64,000 bases of DNA from EW11 sp035765635 (GCA_035765635.1 DASTWZ010000049.1:1-64000), one strand, 5' to 3'; counted from the stretch's first letter, positions 1 to 8,270 are shown. The notes: a model not told the origin generated them from the sequence alone. Program-made: numbers and translations.

Positions 1-350
1 ATGCCGGCAAGATGCCAGCGCTCCCAGAGCCTTCTGCGCCTTGAAAAGGCGCACTCGGCGGGCCGAGCGTCGGCGTCGCGCCGATGTCGGCCACTGGGAG
101 CGCTGGCGTCCACGCCGGCATTTTTCTTCTCTACTGTCCGCGCCCGAGGCGCGGACGGACTCGATTAGAAAACCGCGGCGCCGCGTTGGAGTCCGCCCCA
201 CTTCGTGGGGCATTAGATGGGTTTGCCGCCCAGAGGCCGGCGCTCCGTTAAAGGCATTGGGTTTGGTTTGCCGCTCGACGAATGGCGCTTCGCTACGGGC
301 GCTCGATCGTGTTTGCCGCGCGACTTCGCGCTAACGTACCGCCCCCTGAC
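1..350. repeat. Intergenic palindromic repeats downstream of the flagellar operon
   Basis: Positions 1-121 are a copy of a long palindromic element: it starts ATGCCGGCAAGATGCCAGCG and ends with the near-reverse complement GCGCTGGCGTCCACGCCGGC. The same element recurs at 10754-10940 and 35241-35401. Positions 122-165 hold a second hairpin (GTCCGCGCC...GGCGCGGAC followed by GGACTCGAT) that also flanks the 35.2 kb copy. At 235-246 lies GGCCGGCGCTCC, the end motif of another element at 35457-35546. The open frames across this stretch are translations of repeats; I see no gene and no obvious terminator for the flagellar operon. Confidence 0.75.
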
Positions 351-362
351 TTCAGCCCAGCG

Positions 363-1235
363 TCAAATCTGCTGCAGCAGCCGCAGGACGGCTTCGGGCG
401 ATTTGTTCGCTTGCGCGAGCATCGCGGTGGACGCTTCCGAAAGGGCCTGGAATTTCGACAGGCGCGTCGACTCTTCAGCGACGTCGACGTCGTTGATGTC
501 GGAAAGACTCTTCGTCATGTTTTCGCCGCGCTTGGTCAGGCTCGCGCCAGCGAGCTCGAAACGGCGTTCCACGGCGCCCAGCGTGCTTCGCGTGTCGGCG
601 AGTTGACTGATGCTCGTGTTGATCGTGTCCGTCGCCGTCGCATCCGTGACACTCAGCGTGTAGTTTCCGGCGCTGTCTTGCTGGATCAAAGAAAGCATGC
701 CGCCGGTGCGAAGATTCGTGCCGGGGATCGTGATGACGTTCTGTGGGTCCTCTCCGGTCGAGACCGGCGTGCCGGCCGCGTTCGGGCCGAAGACAACGAT
801 GCCATTGAACGTGCCCATCGGACTCGTAATCGAGGTCGTGCCGCCGATCTCGGCCGTCGTGCCGCCAATCGTGACGCGCAACTGATCCTGAATCTTCGTG
901 AACTCGGTTTGATAAAGCGCGATATCGCCGCCGTTCTTCATCACGTCCTTCGCCAGGACGGAAAGTTCGGACATGCGCGTGACCATTTCGCCCATGCTGT
1001 TGAGCATGCCGTCGGCCGACTGAATGTACGACGTGGCATTCTGCACGTTCGTAGTGGCGGCCTGGATACGCTTGTTCTGCGCGGAAATTTTTGCGGCGAG
1101 CCCCACGGCCTGCGGGTCGTCGGAAGGATTGTTAATCCGCGAGCCGGAGCTCAGGCGTGCGAGCGTCTGCGTGAGCAAACCTTGCACACGATCAAGGTAG
1201 CGCGCGTCGGTGTAGGTGTCGGTCTTGACGCTCAT
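363..1235 (-). CDS. fliC: Flagellin (filament subunit), short form
   Basis: This is a 290-residue flagellin, secreted by the flagellar type III apparatus and polymerised into the filament. The N-terminal D0/D1 coiled region (about residues 1-130) has the family signature LARLSSGSRINNPSDD and a heptad-rich stretch up to IQDQL. The C-terminal D0/D1 region ends STAMLAQANKSPEAVLRLLQ, typical of flagellins. Only about 90 residues separate the two halves, so the exposed D2/D3 domains are essentially missing and the filament surface should be minimal. Its ATG overlaps the csrA stop codon (ATGA), which suggests translational coupling. It is the last gene of the operon. FlgL is its closest paralogue, but a separate flgL lies upstream. 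Confidence 0.9.
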   Translation of the reverse strand: MSVKTDTYTDARYLDRVQGLLTQTLARLSSGSRINNPSDDPQAVGLAAKISAQNKRIQAATTNVQNATSYIQSADGMLNSMGEMVTRMSELSVLAKDVMKNGGDIALYQTEFTKIQDQLRVTIGGTTAEIGGTTSITSPMGTFNGIVVFGPNAAGTPVSTGEDPQNVITIPGTNLRTGGMLSLIQQDSAGNYTLSVTDATATDTINTSISQLADTRSTLGAVERRFELAGASLTKRGENMTKSLSDINDVDVAEESTRLSKFQALSEASTAMLAQANKSPEAVLRLLQQI

Positions 1236-1525
1236 GTTGACGAGGCGGCGGGGGGCGGCTGCGGAGCGGCGCCTGGGGCGGGCTTGGCGCCGGCGGGCTG
1301 GCGCGCGAGTTTGGGCAACGAGAGCGTTTGACCGCTGGCCGGCTTGATGGCGGCGGCCTGATTGCTCGCGGCGATTTCCGTCATCACTTCCTTGCGGAAA
1401 ACGGGAATATCCCGCGGAGCCGAGACGCCAATCTTCACCACATCGCCGTCGATGCGCGTGATCTTGATCTCGATGTTTCCACCGATGACGATGGATTCGT
1501 TGATTCTGCGAGTGAGGACCAGCAT
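1232..1525 (-). CDS. csrA: Carbon storage regulator CsrA with a long Pro/Ala tail
   Basis: CsrA is a dimeric RNA-binding translational regulator. The N-terminus MLVLTRRINESIVIGG and the downstream ITRIDGDVVKIGVSAPRDIPVFRKEV are textbook CsrA. I start at the ATG at 1525, which encodes MLVLTRR, rather than the upstream in-frame codon at 1600, because that extension is not part of the family. The 97-residue product exceeds the usual 60-75 because of a low-complexity Ala/Pro/Lys tail (about residues 55-97). It lies between fliW (11 bp upstream) and flagellin (ATGA overlap). This matches the known FliW-CsrA-flagellin circuit, in which CsrA represses flagellin translation and FliW relieves it. Confidence 0.93.
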   Translation of the reverse strand: MLVLTRRINESIVIGGNIEIKITRIDGDVVKIGVSAPRDIPVFRKEVMTEIAASNQAAAIKPASGQTLSLPKLARQPAGAKPAPGAAPQPPPAASST

Positions 1526-1536
1526 GACGTTTGGGC

Positions 1537-1977
1537 TTAGCTGGATTCTCCCACCAGCCGGTGATACGCGCTGTACTTGAAATAGTTCGCGAGGATGCAC
1601 TGCTTCGCGACGCCCGTGCGGCGATTGATGATCACCGGACCGGCCAAATTCACCGTCGCGTCCGCCGGGTTGTTGTTTCGCAAAGTCACGATGTTGAGCA
1701 CGCTCGCATCCGTCGAATCCTGGATGCCGAGAAATTCCGCGTCTTCATCGAAAAGTTCCAGCTCGTAATCCGCGATGAGGCCGGTCGGCTCGAGCACCAG
1801 AAAGTTCAACGGCTCGGGACCGCTCAGCTTCATCCAGAGGAACGGCTCCTGGTCCGGCACCTGAACGATCTCGAAAGATTTGTGCTGCGGCAGCCCGACC
1901 AAGCCCTGCGGCAGCGAATAACGCTGCGCCGTCTGCTGGGAGAGTTCGGAAGTGGAAAGGTCGGGACTGACTTTCAT
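1537..1977 (-). CDS. fliW: Flagellar assembly factor FliW
   Basis: FliW is a small cytoplasmic protein that binds either CsrA or flagellin and so couples flagellin export to its translation. The 146 residues contain family features: YSLPQGLVGLPQHKSFEIV near the N-terminus (residues 20-38), PFLWMKLSGPEPLNFLVLEP in the middle, and ADATVNLAGPVIINRRTGVAKQ toward the C-terminus, where FliW proteins typically read NLxAPIVIN...G.Q. It sits between flgL (49 bp) and csrA (11 bp) on the same strand. Confidence 0.92.
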   Translation of the reverse strand: MKVSPDLSTSELSQQTAQRYSLPQGLVGLPQHKSFEIVQVPDQEPFLWMKLSGPEPLNFLVLEPTGLIADYELELFDEDAEFLGIQDSTDASVLNIVTLRNNNPADATVNLAGPVIINRRTGVAKQCILANYFKYSAYHRLVGESS

Positions 1978-2026
1978 GCGTGAGGGGCGGGGGCGATCGG
2001 AAAAATCAACGTGCTCCAGTCGGAGA

Positions 2027-2923
2027 TCATTTCAAATAGTCCAACAAGGACATCTGGAGAATTTTGCTAGCGGACGAGAGTGCGGCTTCGTACGCGTTCG
2101 AGGTCTGGCTGAGTTTCACCACGGTGGAAGCCATGTCGGCGTCGGCCTCGTCGGAAACGAGTTTGTCCAGCTGATCCGAGCGGGACTGCTCCTGCTTCTG
2201 ATTGATTTCGATGCGCAGCTGGATCGCCCCGTGTTCGCTGAGCGAATTCACCAACATGTTTTCCGACGTGATCAGATTCGGCTGCGTCGCGCTAACCGTC
2301 GTAGCTGAGCCACTGTTTAGCGCATCGCGCAGCGACACGAGATTGTTGATGAAATCGGTAATGCCCGTGTTCGTCGCGTTTGTAGTGCCCGGAGCAATAC
2401 TGGAAACGTCGGACAACTTCACGGAGGCCTGGCCGGTGTCGCCGGCGTAGGCGACGCTGGTAACATTGCCTGCGGCATCGCGCGTGGCATTGACCGGAGC
2501 CGTGGTGACGGCGGTGCCGGAGAAGAGATAGTCGTTGCGGAACTTGGAATTTCCCAGCTGCACGGCTTGCTCGATGAGCTGGTTCACTTCCTTCGCGTAA
2601 GCTTGATAAGCATCGGGGCTGGAGGCGCCGGCGCCGAGCGTCGCGAGTTCACCCGCGCGATCGGAGATGCTTTTGATGTCCTGCAATCCCGCATACGAAG
2701 CCTGAGACACTTCCATCGCGCGCGACGCGTTTTGAACGTACTGCGTGTTCTGCGCTTTTTCCGTATTCAAGCCGAGCAGACGACCCACAGCGGCAGGATC
2801 ATCCTCGGGCTGCACGATGCGCTGACCCGTCGCGACCTGGCTCTGCAAGCGCGACTGACGGTCGCTCAGTTTCTGAATCTGAGCGATCAGGGCCTCTGAA
2901 GTCGTGTTGGTGGCGATACGCAT
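2027..2923 (-). CDS. flgL: Flagellar hook-associated protein 3 (FlgL)
   Basis: FlgL is the second junction protein between hook and filament. The 298-residue protein starts MRIATNTTSEALIAQIQKLS and has the flagellin-like N-terminal helix (RLQSQVATGQRIVQPEDDPAA). The C-terminus ends NAYEAALSSASKILQMSLLD, the usual FlgL form (YQAALxxxxKIxQxSLLDYL). It lacks the flagellin C-terminal MLAQANxxPxxVLxLL motif, which separates it from fliC. A 221-bp gap containing an inverted-repeat element (2937-3095) separates it from flgK, so a separate transcript starting here is possible. Confidence 0.92.
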   Translation of the reverse strand: MRIATNTTSEALIAQIQKLSDRQSRLQSQVATGQRIVQPEDDPAAVGRLLGLNTEKAQNTQYVQNASRAMEVSQASYAGLQDIKSISDRAGELATLGAGASSPDAYQAYAKEVNQLIEQAVQLGNSKFRNDYLFSGTAVTTAPVNATRDAAGNVTSVAYAGDTGQASVKLSDVSSIAPGTTNATNTGITDFINNLVSLRDALNSGSATTVSATQPNLITSENMLVNSLSEHGAIQLRIEINQKQEQSRSDQLDKLVSDEADADMASTVVKLSQTSNAYEAALSSASKILQMSLLDYLK

Positions 2924-2936
2924 GGGGAAAACGAAG

Positions 2937-3095
2937 GAAGAATGAAGAAGGAAGAATGCAGAATGTCGGAGGGAAGAAGGGTGAAGGCGGACCGCTGAAC
3001 GAAGTTTCTCGGGCGTAGGTAAATTCTGGATACTTTGGAGTGCTTGGTTCGATTCAGCTTTCAGCCATTCTGCATTCTTACTTCTTCATTCTTCC
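2937..3095. repeat. MITE-like element with about 28-bp terminal inverted repeats
   Basis: The left end at 2937 reads GAAGAATGAAGAAGGAAGAA then TGCAGAATG. The right end (3066-3095), read on the other strand, is the same sequence with one G-to-T change. The element is about 159 bp, encodes nothing I can recognise, and sits in the flgK-flgL gap. A second copy overlaps the start of flgI (6594-6817), and single ends occur near 22370 and 39340. I see no transposase. Confidence 0.7.
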
Positions 3096-3144
3096 TTTGC
3101 CTTTAATCTGGGGTTTTTTGCCTAGGACGAAAGTTCTTCCGGGC

Positions 3145-4560
3145 TCATCGGCCCAAATTCACAACATCTTGAAGAAGTTCGCTCATGACCTGGACCACGC
3201 GGGATGACGCTTGGAAGGCGCGCTGGAATTTCATCATGTCCGCGAGCTCTTCGTCCATGGAGACGCCGCTCACGCCGTCGCGCTGGCTCTTCACCAACGT
3301 CGCGATGTTCGTCTGGTCGGTGACTTGGAGGTTGGCGCTGGCCAGAGACTGGCCGATGCGGCTGACCGTCGTGGAAAACGACTGGGAGAACGTGCCATCG
3401 ATCGCATCGCCGGAGGCGGTAGAGAAGTTCTTATTGGCCAAGTCAGCCACGGCCTGCGCGATGGCGTTGTCGCCCGCGGCGCCGTTCGACGAGCGAATAT
3501 TACTCGCGGCCAAACCTGTGCGGAGAGAAATCGTGCCGGCCGTCTGATTCGCGCTGTCGAAGAAATCTTCGCCGGAAATCGAGGTGGGATTGTAGGCCGC
3601 GTTGACCGAGACGACCAACTGCTTGGCCAGCGCGTCGAGATTGTCGCGGAGATCTTTCACGCCGGTGTCGCGCGCGGTCAGGTTTCCGAGAATCGATCCG
3701 CCTTTCAACACAACCGCAGTCGAGGGGCTGCCGCCAGAAACGGTCGAACCGCTCAGCGTGAGGCCGGTGACGGTGGTCTGCGTCACGAGTGTAATGGGAT
3801 TTCCACTACCGTCGCGAACGAAGACATCGATCTGGCTCGGGTTGCTCGAGTTTGGCTGGGTTTCGATGGAAATCTTTTTCGCCAACAACTCGACCTGGGC
3901 TTGGCGCTGGTCGCGCAGGTCGACGGCGCTGCCGGGATTGGCGATTTCGAAGCGGCCGATCTCGGTGTTCAGGTCGGCGATGTTTTGGAGAAGCTTGTTC
4001 GCGTCGTCGATGTCGCTCTGGGTCTGATTGGTCAGATCCGTCTGCAGTTGGTCGAGACGTGTATCCGTTGTTTGGAGACGGTCGACGAGGATGCCGGCGT
4101 TTTGGACGAGCGTTTCCTTTTGACCCGGATCGGTCGGACGCGCGGCGAGGCTGCTGAAGCTGCTGAAAAGATTGTCCAAGGCTTCGGCGATGCCGCTGCC
4201 GGAGCCGGAATATGCGCTGGTGTTGGCCGCGCCGCTGCTGTCCACGGACTGGCCGAGCCCCGCCTGGGCTTTGGTGTAGGCCGCTTGTTCGGCCTCGTAG
4301 GTGGATTGGAGCGAGGATTCGCGCACGACCTGGCGGTCGAGCAACTCATCGCGCAGCTGCTGAATCGACTTGGCTTCGAGGCCGAGCGATTGAGCGCCGA
4401 GGGAGGTCATCACGGTGCCGCGATCACCGAGCACGACGCGCTGGCGGGCGTAGGACTCGTTGTTGACGTTGGCCAGATTCTTGCCCGCGGTCTCGAGCGA
4501 ACGGGACTGCGCGTTGAGCGCTTTGACACTATTTCCTAGTGCGCCAAATAGACCGGACAT
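3145..4560 (-). CDS. flgK: Flagellar hook-associated protein 1 (FlgK)
   Basis: FlgK is the first hook-filament junction protein. The N-terminus (MSGLFGALGNSVKALNAQSR, then GKNLANVNNESYARQRV) is the conserved flagellar rod/hook motif of FlgK. The C-terminus (VSGVSMDEELADMMKFQRAF followed by QASSRVVQVMSELLQDVVNL) is the FlgBC-type C-terminal domain. At 471 residues it is slightly shorter than the enteric protein (about 547). It lies 30 bp after flgN, its export chaperone, on the same strand. Confidence 0.95.
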   Translation of the reverse strand: MSGLFGALGNSVKALNAQSRSLETAGKNLANVNNESYARQRVVLGDRGTVMTSLGAQSLGLEAKSIQQLRDELLDRQVVRESSLQSTYEAEQAAYTKAQAGLGQSVDSSGAANTSAYSGSGSGIAEALDNLFSSFSSLAARPTDPGQKETLVQNAGILVDRLQTTDTRLDQLQTDLTNQTQSDIDDANKLLQNIADLNTEIGRFEIANPGSAVDLRDQRQAQVELLAKKISIETQPNSSNPSQIDVFVRDGSGNPITLVTQTTVTGLTLSGSTVSGGSPSTAVVLKGGSILGNLTARDTGVKDLRDNLDALAKQLVVSVNAAYNPTSISGEDFFDSANQTAGTISLRTGLAASNIRSSNGAAGDNAIAQAVADLANKNFSTASGDAIDGTFSQSFSTTVSRIGQSLASANLQVTDQTNIATLVKSQRDGVSGVSMDEELADMMKFQRAFQASSRVVQVMSELLQDVVNLGR

Positions 4561-4590
4561 ACGTTGAAAAAATTGAGGTTGAGCCGCGCG

Positions 4591-5085
4591 TTAACCCGCG
4601 GCCTGCCAGACGGGAACGCCGACGTTGGCCAGCGGAATGGATCCGCGGCTCGAATAAGTTTTCGCAAAGGCCTCCGGGCGCAGCGTGCGCACCGCTTCTT
4701 CGTAGGCCTCGACCGTGCGGGAGAGAAGAATCTGATTTTGGCGCGCGTCGCGGCGCACGCGGTGAATGAGATGATTGATTTCACCGATGAGCGCCTGGAT
4801 GAGCGGCTGCACGTCGGCGGGAAAATAGGGAAGGAGATGGCGCAAGCTCGAGTTGGCGGGCTGCTTGTTTTCGAAGGCGAATTTGCGAATCGCTTCTTCG
4901 CGCAGATCGCGGGTCGACTGCGCCACTCGCGCCTGATCTTCGATCTCGCTGGCGAGTTCGACGACGGCGTTGGCGTCGCGGCGGAGCAGATTGCTCTGCT
5001 GTTCCTCGAAAAGGCCGAGGAGCGCGCCGTATTCCTGCAGTTCGTTGCGCAGGCGTTCAGTGATGATGTGCCAGGATGTGCTCAC
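4591..5085 (-). CDS. flgN: FlgN-like export chaperone
   Basis: FlgN is a cytoplasmic helical chaperone that keeps FlgK and FlgL export-competent. The 164-residue protein is predicted all-helical with long heptad stretches (LQEYGALLGLFEEQQSNLLR; VVELASEIEDQARVAQSTRD). FlgN proteins are poorly conserved, so the call rests on size, helical composition, the LxxEQxxLL-type N-terminus and position directly upstream of flgK in transcription order. Confidence 0.75.
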   Translation of the reverse strand: MSTSWHIITERLRNELQEYGALLGLFEEQQSNLLRRDANAVVELASEIEDQARVAQSTRDLREEAIRKFAFENKQPANSSLRHLLPYFPADVQPLIQALIGEINHLIHRVRRDARQNQILLSRTVEAYEEAVRTLRPEAFAKTYSSRGSIPLANVGVPVWQAAG

Positions 5086-5100
5086 GTGGAATGGGAGAGA

Positions 5101-5532
5101 TTATTTTTTGGCTGCACCGTCCGCGGGTTGATGCGCGGCAGTAGCGGGTGAAAGTTGTTTCTCGAGCATCTTTGCCCAGCCGAGGCCGCCGCCTTGGGCG
5201 AGGCTGTTGGCCATGACATCGGTGAGCATGTAGCCGTACACGCCGCCACCGCTGCTGCTGGCTCCGCCGCCGCCCATGGCGCCGCCGGACATGACGGGTT
5301 CGATGGTGGGAGCGAGAAGCTGGCGAAGGATGATGGCTTCGAATTGCGACGCGGCCTTCTTCACCTCCGCTGGCGTGGGCGTCTTCGCCGCGCCGGATTT
5401 CGTGTTCGTTTCCTTCGTCAACGACTGCCGATCAGCCGCGAGCTGCGCCGCGGTCGGATTCGCCGACGAGGATGCGGACGCGAGGAGTGCGGCCTTGACC
5501 GTGGCTTGGGAAGAGAGCGCGTCGACGTTCAT
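5101..5532 (-). CDS. flgJ: FlgJ-type rod-binding protein (no muramidase domain)
   Basis: This 143-residue protein has the rod-binding domain of FlgJ: VKKAASQFEAIILRQLLAPT (about residues 58-77), then a Gly/Ser-rich loop and YGYMLTDVMANSLAQGGGLG, which matches the family's exxxxxfFE.llxQ.LakqGGiGia pattern. The C-terminal peptidoglycan hydrolase domain of enteric FlgJ is absent, as in many phyla, so it probably only scaffolds rod assembly in the periplasm. It is packed 1 bp before the end-to-start junction with flgI upstream and 15 bp before flgN. Confidence 0.85.
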   Translation of the reverse strand: MNVDALSSQATVKAALLASASSSANPTAAQLAADRQSLTKETNTKSGAAKTPTPAEVKKAASQFEAIILRQLLAPTIEPVMSGGAMGGGGASSSGGGVYGYMLTDVMANSLAQGGGLGWAKMLEKQLSPATAAHQPADGAAKK

Positions 5533-5533
5533 G

Positions 5534-6817
5534 TTAGTTGATCACGAGCTCGGCTTGCAGCGCGCCGGAGCGTTTGAGCGCTTGGAAAATCGACATCATC
5601 TCGCGAGTGGAAACACCGAGAGCGTTCAACGCATTCGCCAGGCGATCGATCGTCGGCGCTTCGTTGATCACCGTGAAGCCGCCCTTGATTTCCGTGACGT
5701 TGGTTTGCGTGCTCGGCGTGACGACCGTCTGGCCGCCGGTGCTGAGCGGGTTGGGCTGGGAAACCGCCAGGTTCGAACTGACCGTGATGGTCAGCGAGCC
5801 GTGGCTGATCGCGACTTGAGAAATGCGAACGGTGGACGTGGCAACGATCGTGCCGGTGCGCTCGTTGATCACGATGCGCGCCTGCGTGTCGGGATTCACG
5901 TCGATCGTGCCGAGCTCGGCGAGGAAATCGACCTGCTTGCCGATGAAGTAACTCGGGATCTTGACGGAAATCGTTGCAGCGTCCTTCGCCGCGGCTGAAT
6001 CGGGAAACGCGGTGTTGATCGCCTGCGCCATGCGCGAGGCCGACGTGAAGTCGGGGTTGTGTAGTTGAAGTGTCACTACACCGTCCTTGACGATGCTGGC
6101 GCTGATCTCGCGTTCGACGATCGCGCCGTTGGAAATTTGTCCGACGGTCGGATGGTTTTTCTGCACCGTCGCGCCGCCGCCGCCACCGGAGCCGCCGAGA
6201 AATCCGCCGACCGCGATGGGGCCCTGGGCGACGGCGTAGACGCGACCATCGGCCGCGAGCAAAGGAGTTTGGAGGAGCACGCCGCCCTGCAGGCTCTTGG
6301 CGTCGCCCATGGACGCGACCGTCACGTCGATGCGCGTGCCGGGCTTCAGAAATGCGCCGATGTCCGCTGTGATCATCACGACCGCCGCGTTCTTGGATTT
6401 GATCTGATCCGATGGAACCGTCAGCCCCTGGCGCTGCAGCGCATTCGCCACCGTGCGCAGCGTCGCGACAGCGTTGCTGTCACCATCGCCCGCCAGACCC
6501 ACGACGAGACCGTAGCCGACCAGTTGATTATCGCGCCCACCTTCGACGAGGGTGAGGTCCTTTACGCGCGCGGCCTGAGCCGCGGCGCTAAGGATGAATG
6601 AAGAAGTAAGAATGCAGAATGTACGGAGGGCGAAGCGGCGGCACCGGGCCGGGGAAGCGATTTGCGAAGCTCGAAAACTAACCAATTTCCCTAACGCGCG
6701 AAATGAGTCGCACGGCCGCACCGGAGATTTAGTTCGAAAAAAACTTGTGCTCATCGCGCGCAGGACAGCGTCAAACATCTGAGTGAAATTCTTCATTCTG
6801 CATTCTTCCTTCTTCAT
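5534..6817 (-). CDS. flgI: Flagellar P-ring protein FlgI with a repeat-derived 5' end
   Basis: FlgI forms the periplasmic P ring around the rod. From about residue 84 on, the protein is a typical FlgI: ARVKDLTLVEGGRDNQLVGY, then VVGLAGDGD, MGDAKSLQGGVLLQTPLLAADG, and the C-terminal LVNALNALGVSTREMMSIF-like ending. The reading frame opens with an ATG at 6817, 11 bp after flgH, giving an 82-residue leader. Alternative starts are ATG at 6754 or TTG at 6685; the TTG gives a 38-residue signal peptide, the most plausible size. The hydrophobic core (TFCILTSSFIL) and probable AQA cleavage site lie at residues 66-82. The core is encoded by one inverted end of a repeat element spanning 6594-6817. I am sure of the gene but not of its start. 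Confidence 0.92.
   Translation of the reverse strand: MKKEECRMKNFTQMFDAVLRAMSTSFFRTKSPVRPCDSFRALGKLVSFRASQIASPARCRRFALRTFCILTSSFILSAAAQAARVKDLTLVEGGRDNQLVGYGLVVGLAGDGDSNAVATLRTVANALQRQGLTVPSDQIKSKNAAVVMITADIGAFLKPGTRIDVTVASMGDAKSLQGGVLLQTPLLAADGRVYAVAQGPIAVGGFLGGSGGGGGATVQKNHPTVGQISNGAIVEREISASIVKDGVVTLQLHNPDFTSASRMAQAINTAFPDSAAAKDAATISVKIPSYFIGKQVDFLAELGTIDVNPDTQARIVINERTGTIVATSTVRISQVAISHGSLTITVSSNLAVSQPNPLSTGGQTVVTPSTQTNVTEIKGGFTVINEAPTIDRLANALNALGVSTREMMSIFQALKRSGALQAELVIN
6594..6817. repeat. MITE-like element inserted in the 5' end of flgI
   Basis: The left end (6594-6619) reads GAATGAAGAAGTAAGAATGC then AGAATG. The right end, read on the minus strand from 6817, is AATGAAGAAGGAAGAATGCA then GAATG, so the two ends are inverted repeats matching at about 25 of 26 positions. 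The interior is unrelated to the 2937-3095 copy except next to the left end (CGGAGGG). The flgI reading frame runs through the whole element. Confidence 0.7.
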
Positions 6818-6828
6818 TAGGCCGCACG

Positions 6829-7446
6829 TCAGTAAGGCCGTAAGGTGTCATACAGCTTGGTCAGCCACCCTTTCTTCTGGGCGTCGGTCAGGCTGCCTTC
6901 GCTGATGAATTCGATGCGGACGTCGGCGATGTTGCTCGAGGCGACGGTGTTGGCGGAGGTGATGTCGTCGGGACGCACCAGGCCGTGGAGCGAGACGTAC
7001 TGCGTTTCGCCGGAGAACGTCACGACGCGCACGCCTTCGATCACGAGATTGCCGTTGGGCAGGACATCGGTGACGAGGACCGCGGCGCGGGCGCTGAGGC
7101 TCTGGGAATTGTTGACCGAGCCGCCGCCGCTGAAATCACTTTTCGCGGCGAGCGCGGTGGAGGGGAGCGCGCCACCCTTGGTGCCGAATTTGCTGACGGC
7201 GGGCGGGAAAAGAAACTGCGTCACACCGGCATCAATCGAGGAGTCCTTGCTCGATTTCTTCTGCTGCGAGGAAACCGTCGTGTTCGTTTCGGAAACGACG
7301 ATGGTCAAAATGTCGCCGCGGCTCTTCGCCTTGCTGTCGGCAAACATCGAGCGTTCCGAATTCGTGGGCGTCGTCCAGAGCGAGTCAGCTTGCGCGGCGC
7401 AAACGCCGATCAGGAACAACGCGGAAATGAGCGAGAAGGATTTCAT
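6829..7446 (-). CDS. flgH: Flagellar L-ring protein FlgH
   Basis: FlgH forms the outer-membrane L ring. The 205-residue protein has a signal peptide (MKSFSLISALFLIGVCAAQA), then SLWTTPTNSERSMFADSKAK with RGDILTIVVSETNTTVSSQQ, the conserved N-terminal part of FlgH. The C-terminal half (LVTDVLPNGNLVIEGVRVV, GLVRPDDI, VRIEFISEGSL) is also characteristic. The enteric protein is a lipoprotein; here the only cysteine near the cleavage site is preceded by Ile-Gly-Val, a poor lipobox, so it may be processed by signal peptidase I. It lies 5 bp after flgA. Confidence 0.93.
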   Translation of the reverse strand: MKSFSLISALFLIGVCAAQADSLWTTPTNSERSMFADSKAKSRGDILTIVVSETNTTVSSQQKKSSKDSSIDAGVTQFLFPPAVSKFGTKGGALPSTALAAKSDFSGGGSVNNSQSLSARAAVLVTDVLPNGNLVIEGVRVVTFSGETQYVSLHGLVRPDDITSANTVASSNIADVRIEFISEGSLTDAQKKGWLTKLYDTLRPY

Positions 7447-7451
7447 GTCGG

Positions 7452-8270
7452 TCAGAGGCGGACGATCGCGCGGGACTCGGCGATGACCTGCGCGGTAAAT
7501 TCTTTTTTCGTGTCGAGATTGCGGACGCGGACGCTTTCGCCGGCAGAACCACTCTCCATCGCGAGCGCCTTCATGTTGATCGTGAGCATTCCGTCCACGG
7601 CGCTGATTTCGATGACCTGGCCTTTGCGCACGAGAGCGCGGCGGCTGACGTCATGCCAGGTGAGCAGTCGTCCCGCGGGGATGCTGCGGGCGAACATCAA
7701 GTCACCCGTCGGTTCGGAGACCGCGATGGTCTCGCGCTCCTTCAACGTGTCGACGCGGCGGGTGTCGAGTTCGGTCGGATCGAAATTGGAGCCGCGCTCC
7801 GGCGAATTGCGCACGACCCAGACGTCGCGAAACAGTTGAGCGCGGACGAAGAGAGACGTTTCGCCGAGGACCTTCGCCCCGCTCGAAAAACGAACGCGCA
7901 CGAGCAGCGATTGGCTTAGCACCGCAGGCTGATCGAGGATCGTCAGCGTGACCGGACCGACACTGGCATCAAAAGGAGACCAGGCGCGCCCGAACTCGAG
8001 CTGGAGTTCGCCGTTGACGCGGTAGTGGTCGGAAAGTTCGCGGGTCAGATCGGCCAGGAGATTTTCCGGCGTGTAGACGGATGCTTCCGGCTTCGCGTCG
8101 ATCTTGGCGGCGGCCTCGGACGCGGCCTTGGCTTCGGACGACGTGTTGGCCGGCTCGACGTTCTGTAGGGCTGGCGTGGATACAGCCGCGGTGGCGTCGG
8201 CCGTGGAAGCTCCGTTCGCCTGGATGGCGAGCAGCGAAGCGAGAAGAGCGAGTGTGATGCGCGCTTTCAT
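7452..8270 (-). CDS. flgA: P-ring assembly chaperone FlgA
   Basis: FlgA is a periplasmic SAF-domain chaperone for P-ring assembly. An N-terminal signal peptide (about residues 1-21) is followed by an Ala-rich linker, then two beta-rich domains. The SAF-type domain (FARSIPAGRLLTWHDVSRRA, LVRKGQVIEISAVDGMLTIN, VRVRNLDTKKEFTAQVI) is diagnostic. At 272 residues it is longer than the enteric protein (about 219) because of the linker. Its ATG overlaps the flgG stop codon (TGATG). Confidence 0.88.
   Translation of the reverse strand: MKARITLALLASLLAIQANGASTADATAAVSTPALQNVEPANTSSEAKAASEAAAKIDAKPEASVYTPENLLADLTRELSDHYRVNGELQLEFGRAWSPFDASVGPVTLTILDQPAVLSQSLLVRVRFSSGAKVLGETSLFVRAQLFRDVWVVRNSPERGSNFDPTELDTRRVDTLKERETIAVSEPTGDLMFARSIPAGRLLTWHDVSRRALVRKGQVIEISAVDGMLTINMKALAMESGSAGESVRVRNLDTKKEFTAQVIAESRAIVRL

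Noticed and set aside
41..606. Plus-strand open frames of 97 and 129 residues
   Set aside because: They run through palindromic repeats and then antisense to flagellin; composition is Arg-rich and unlike a protein.
282..1331. 349-residue plus-strand frame opposite flagellin
   Set aside because: A GC-rich antisense shadow of a well-supported gene; the His/Arg/Val-rich composition is typical of such shadows.
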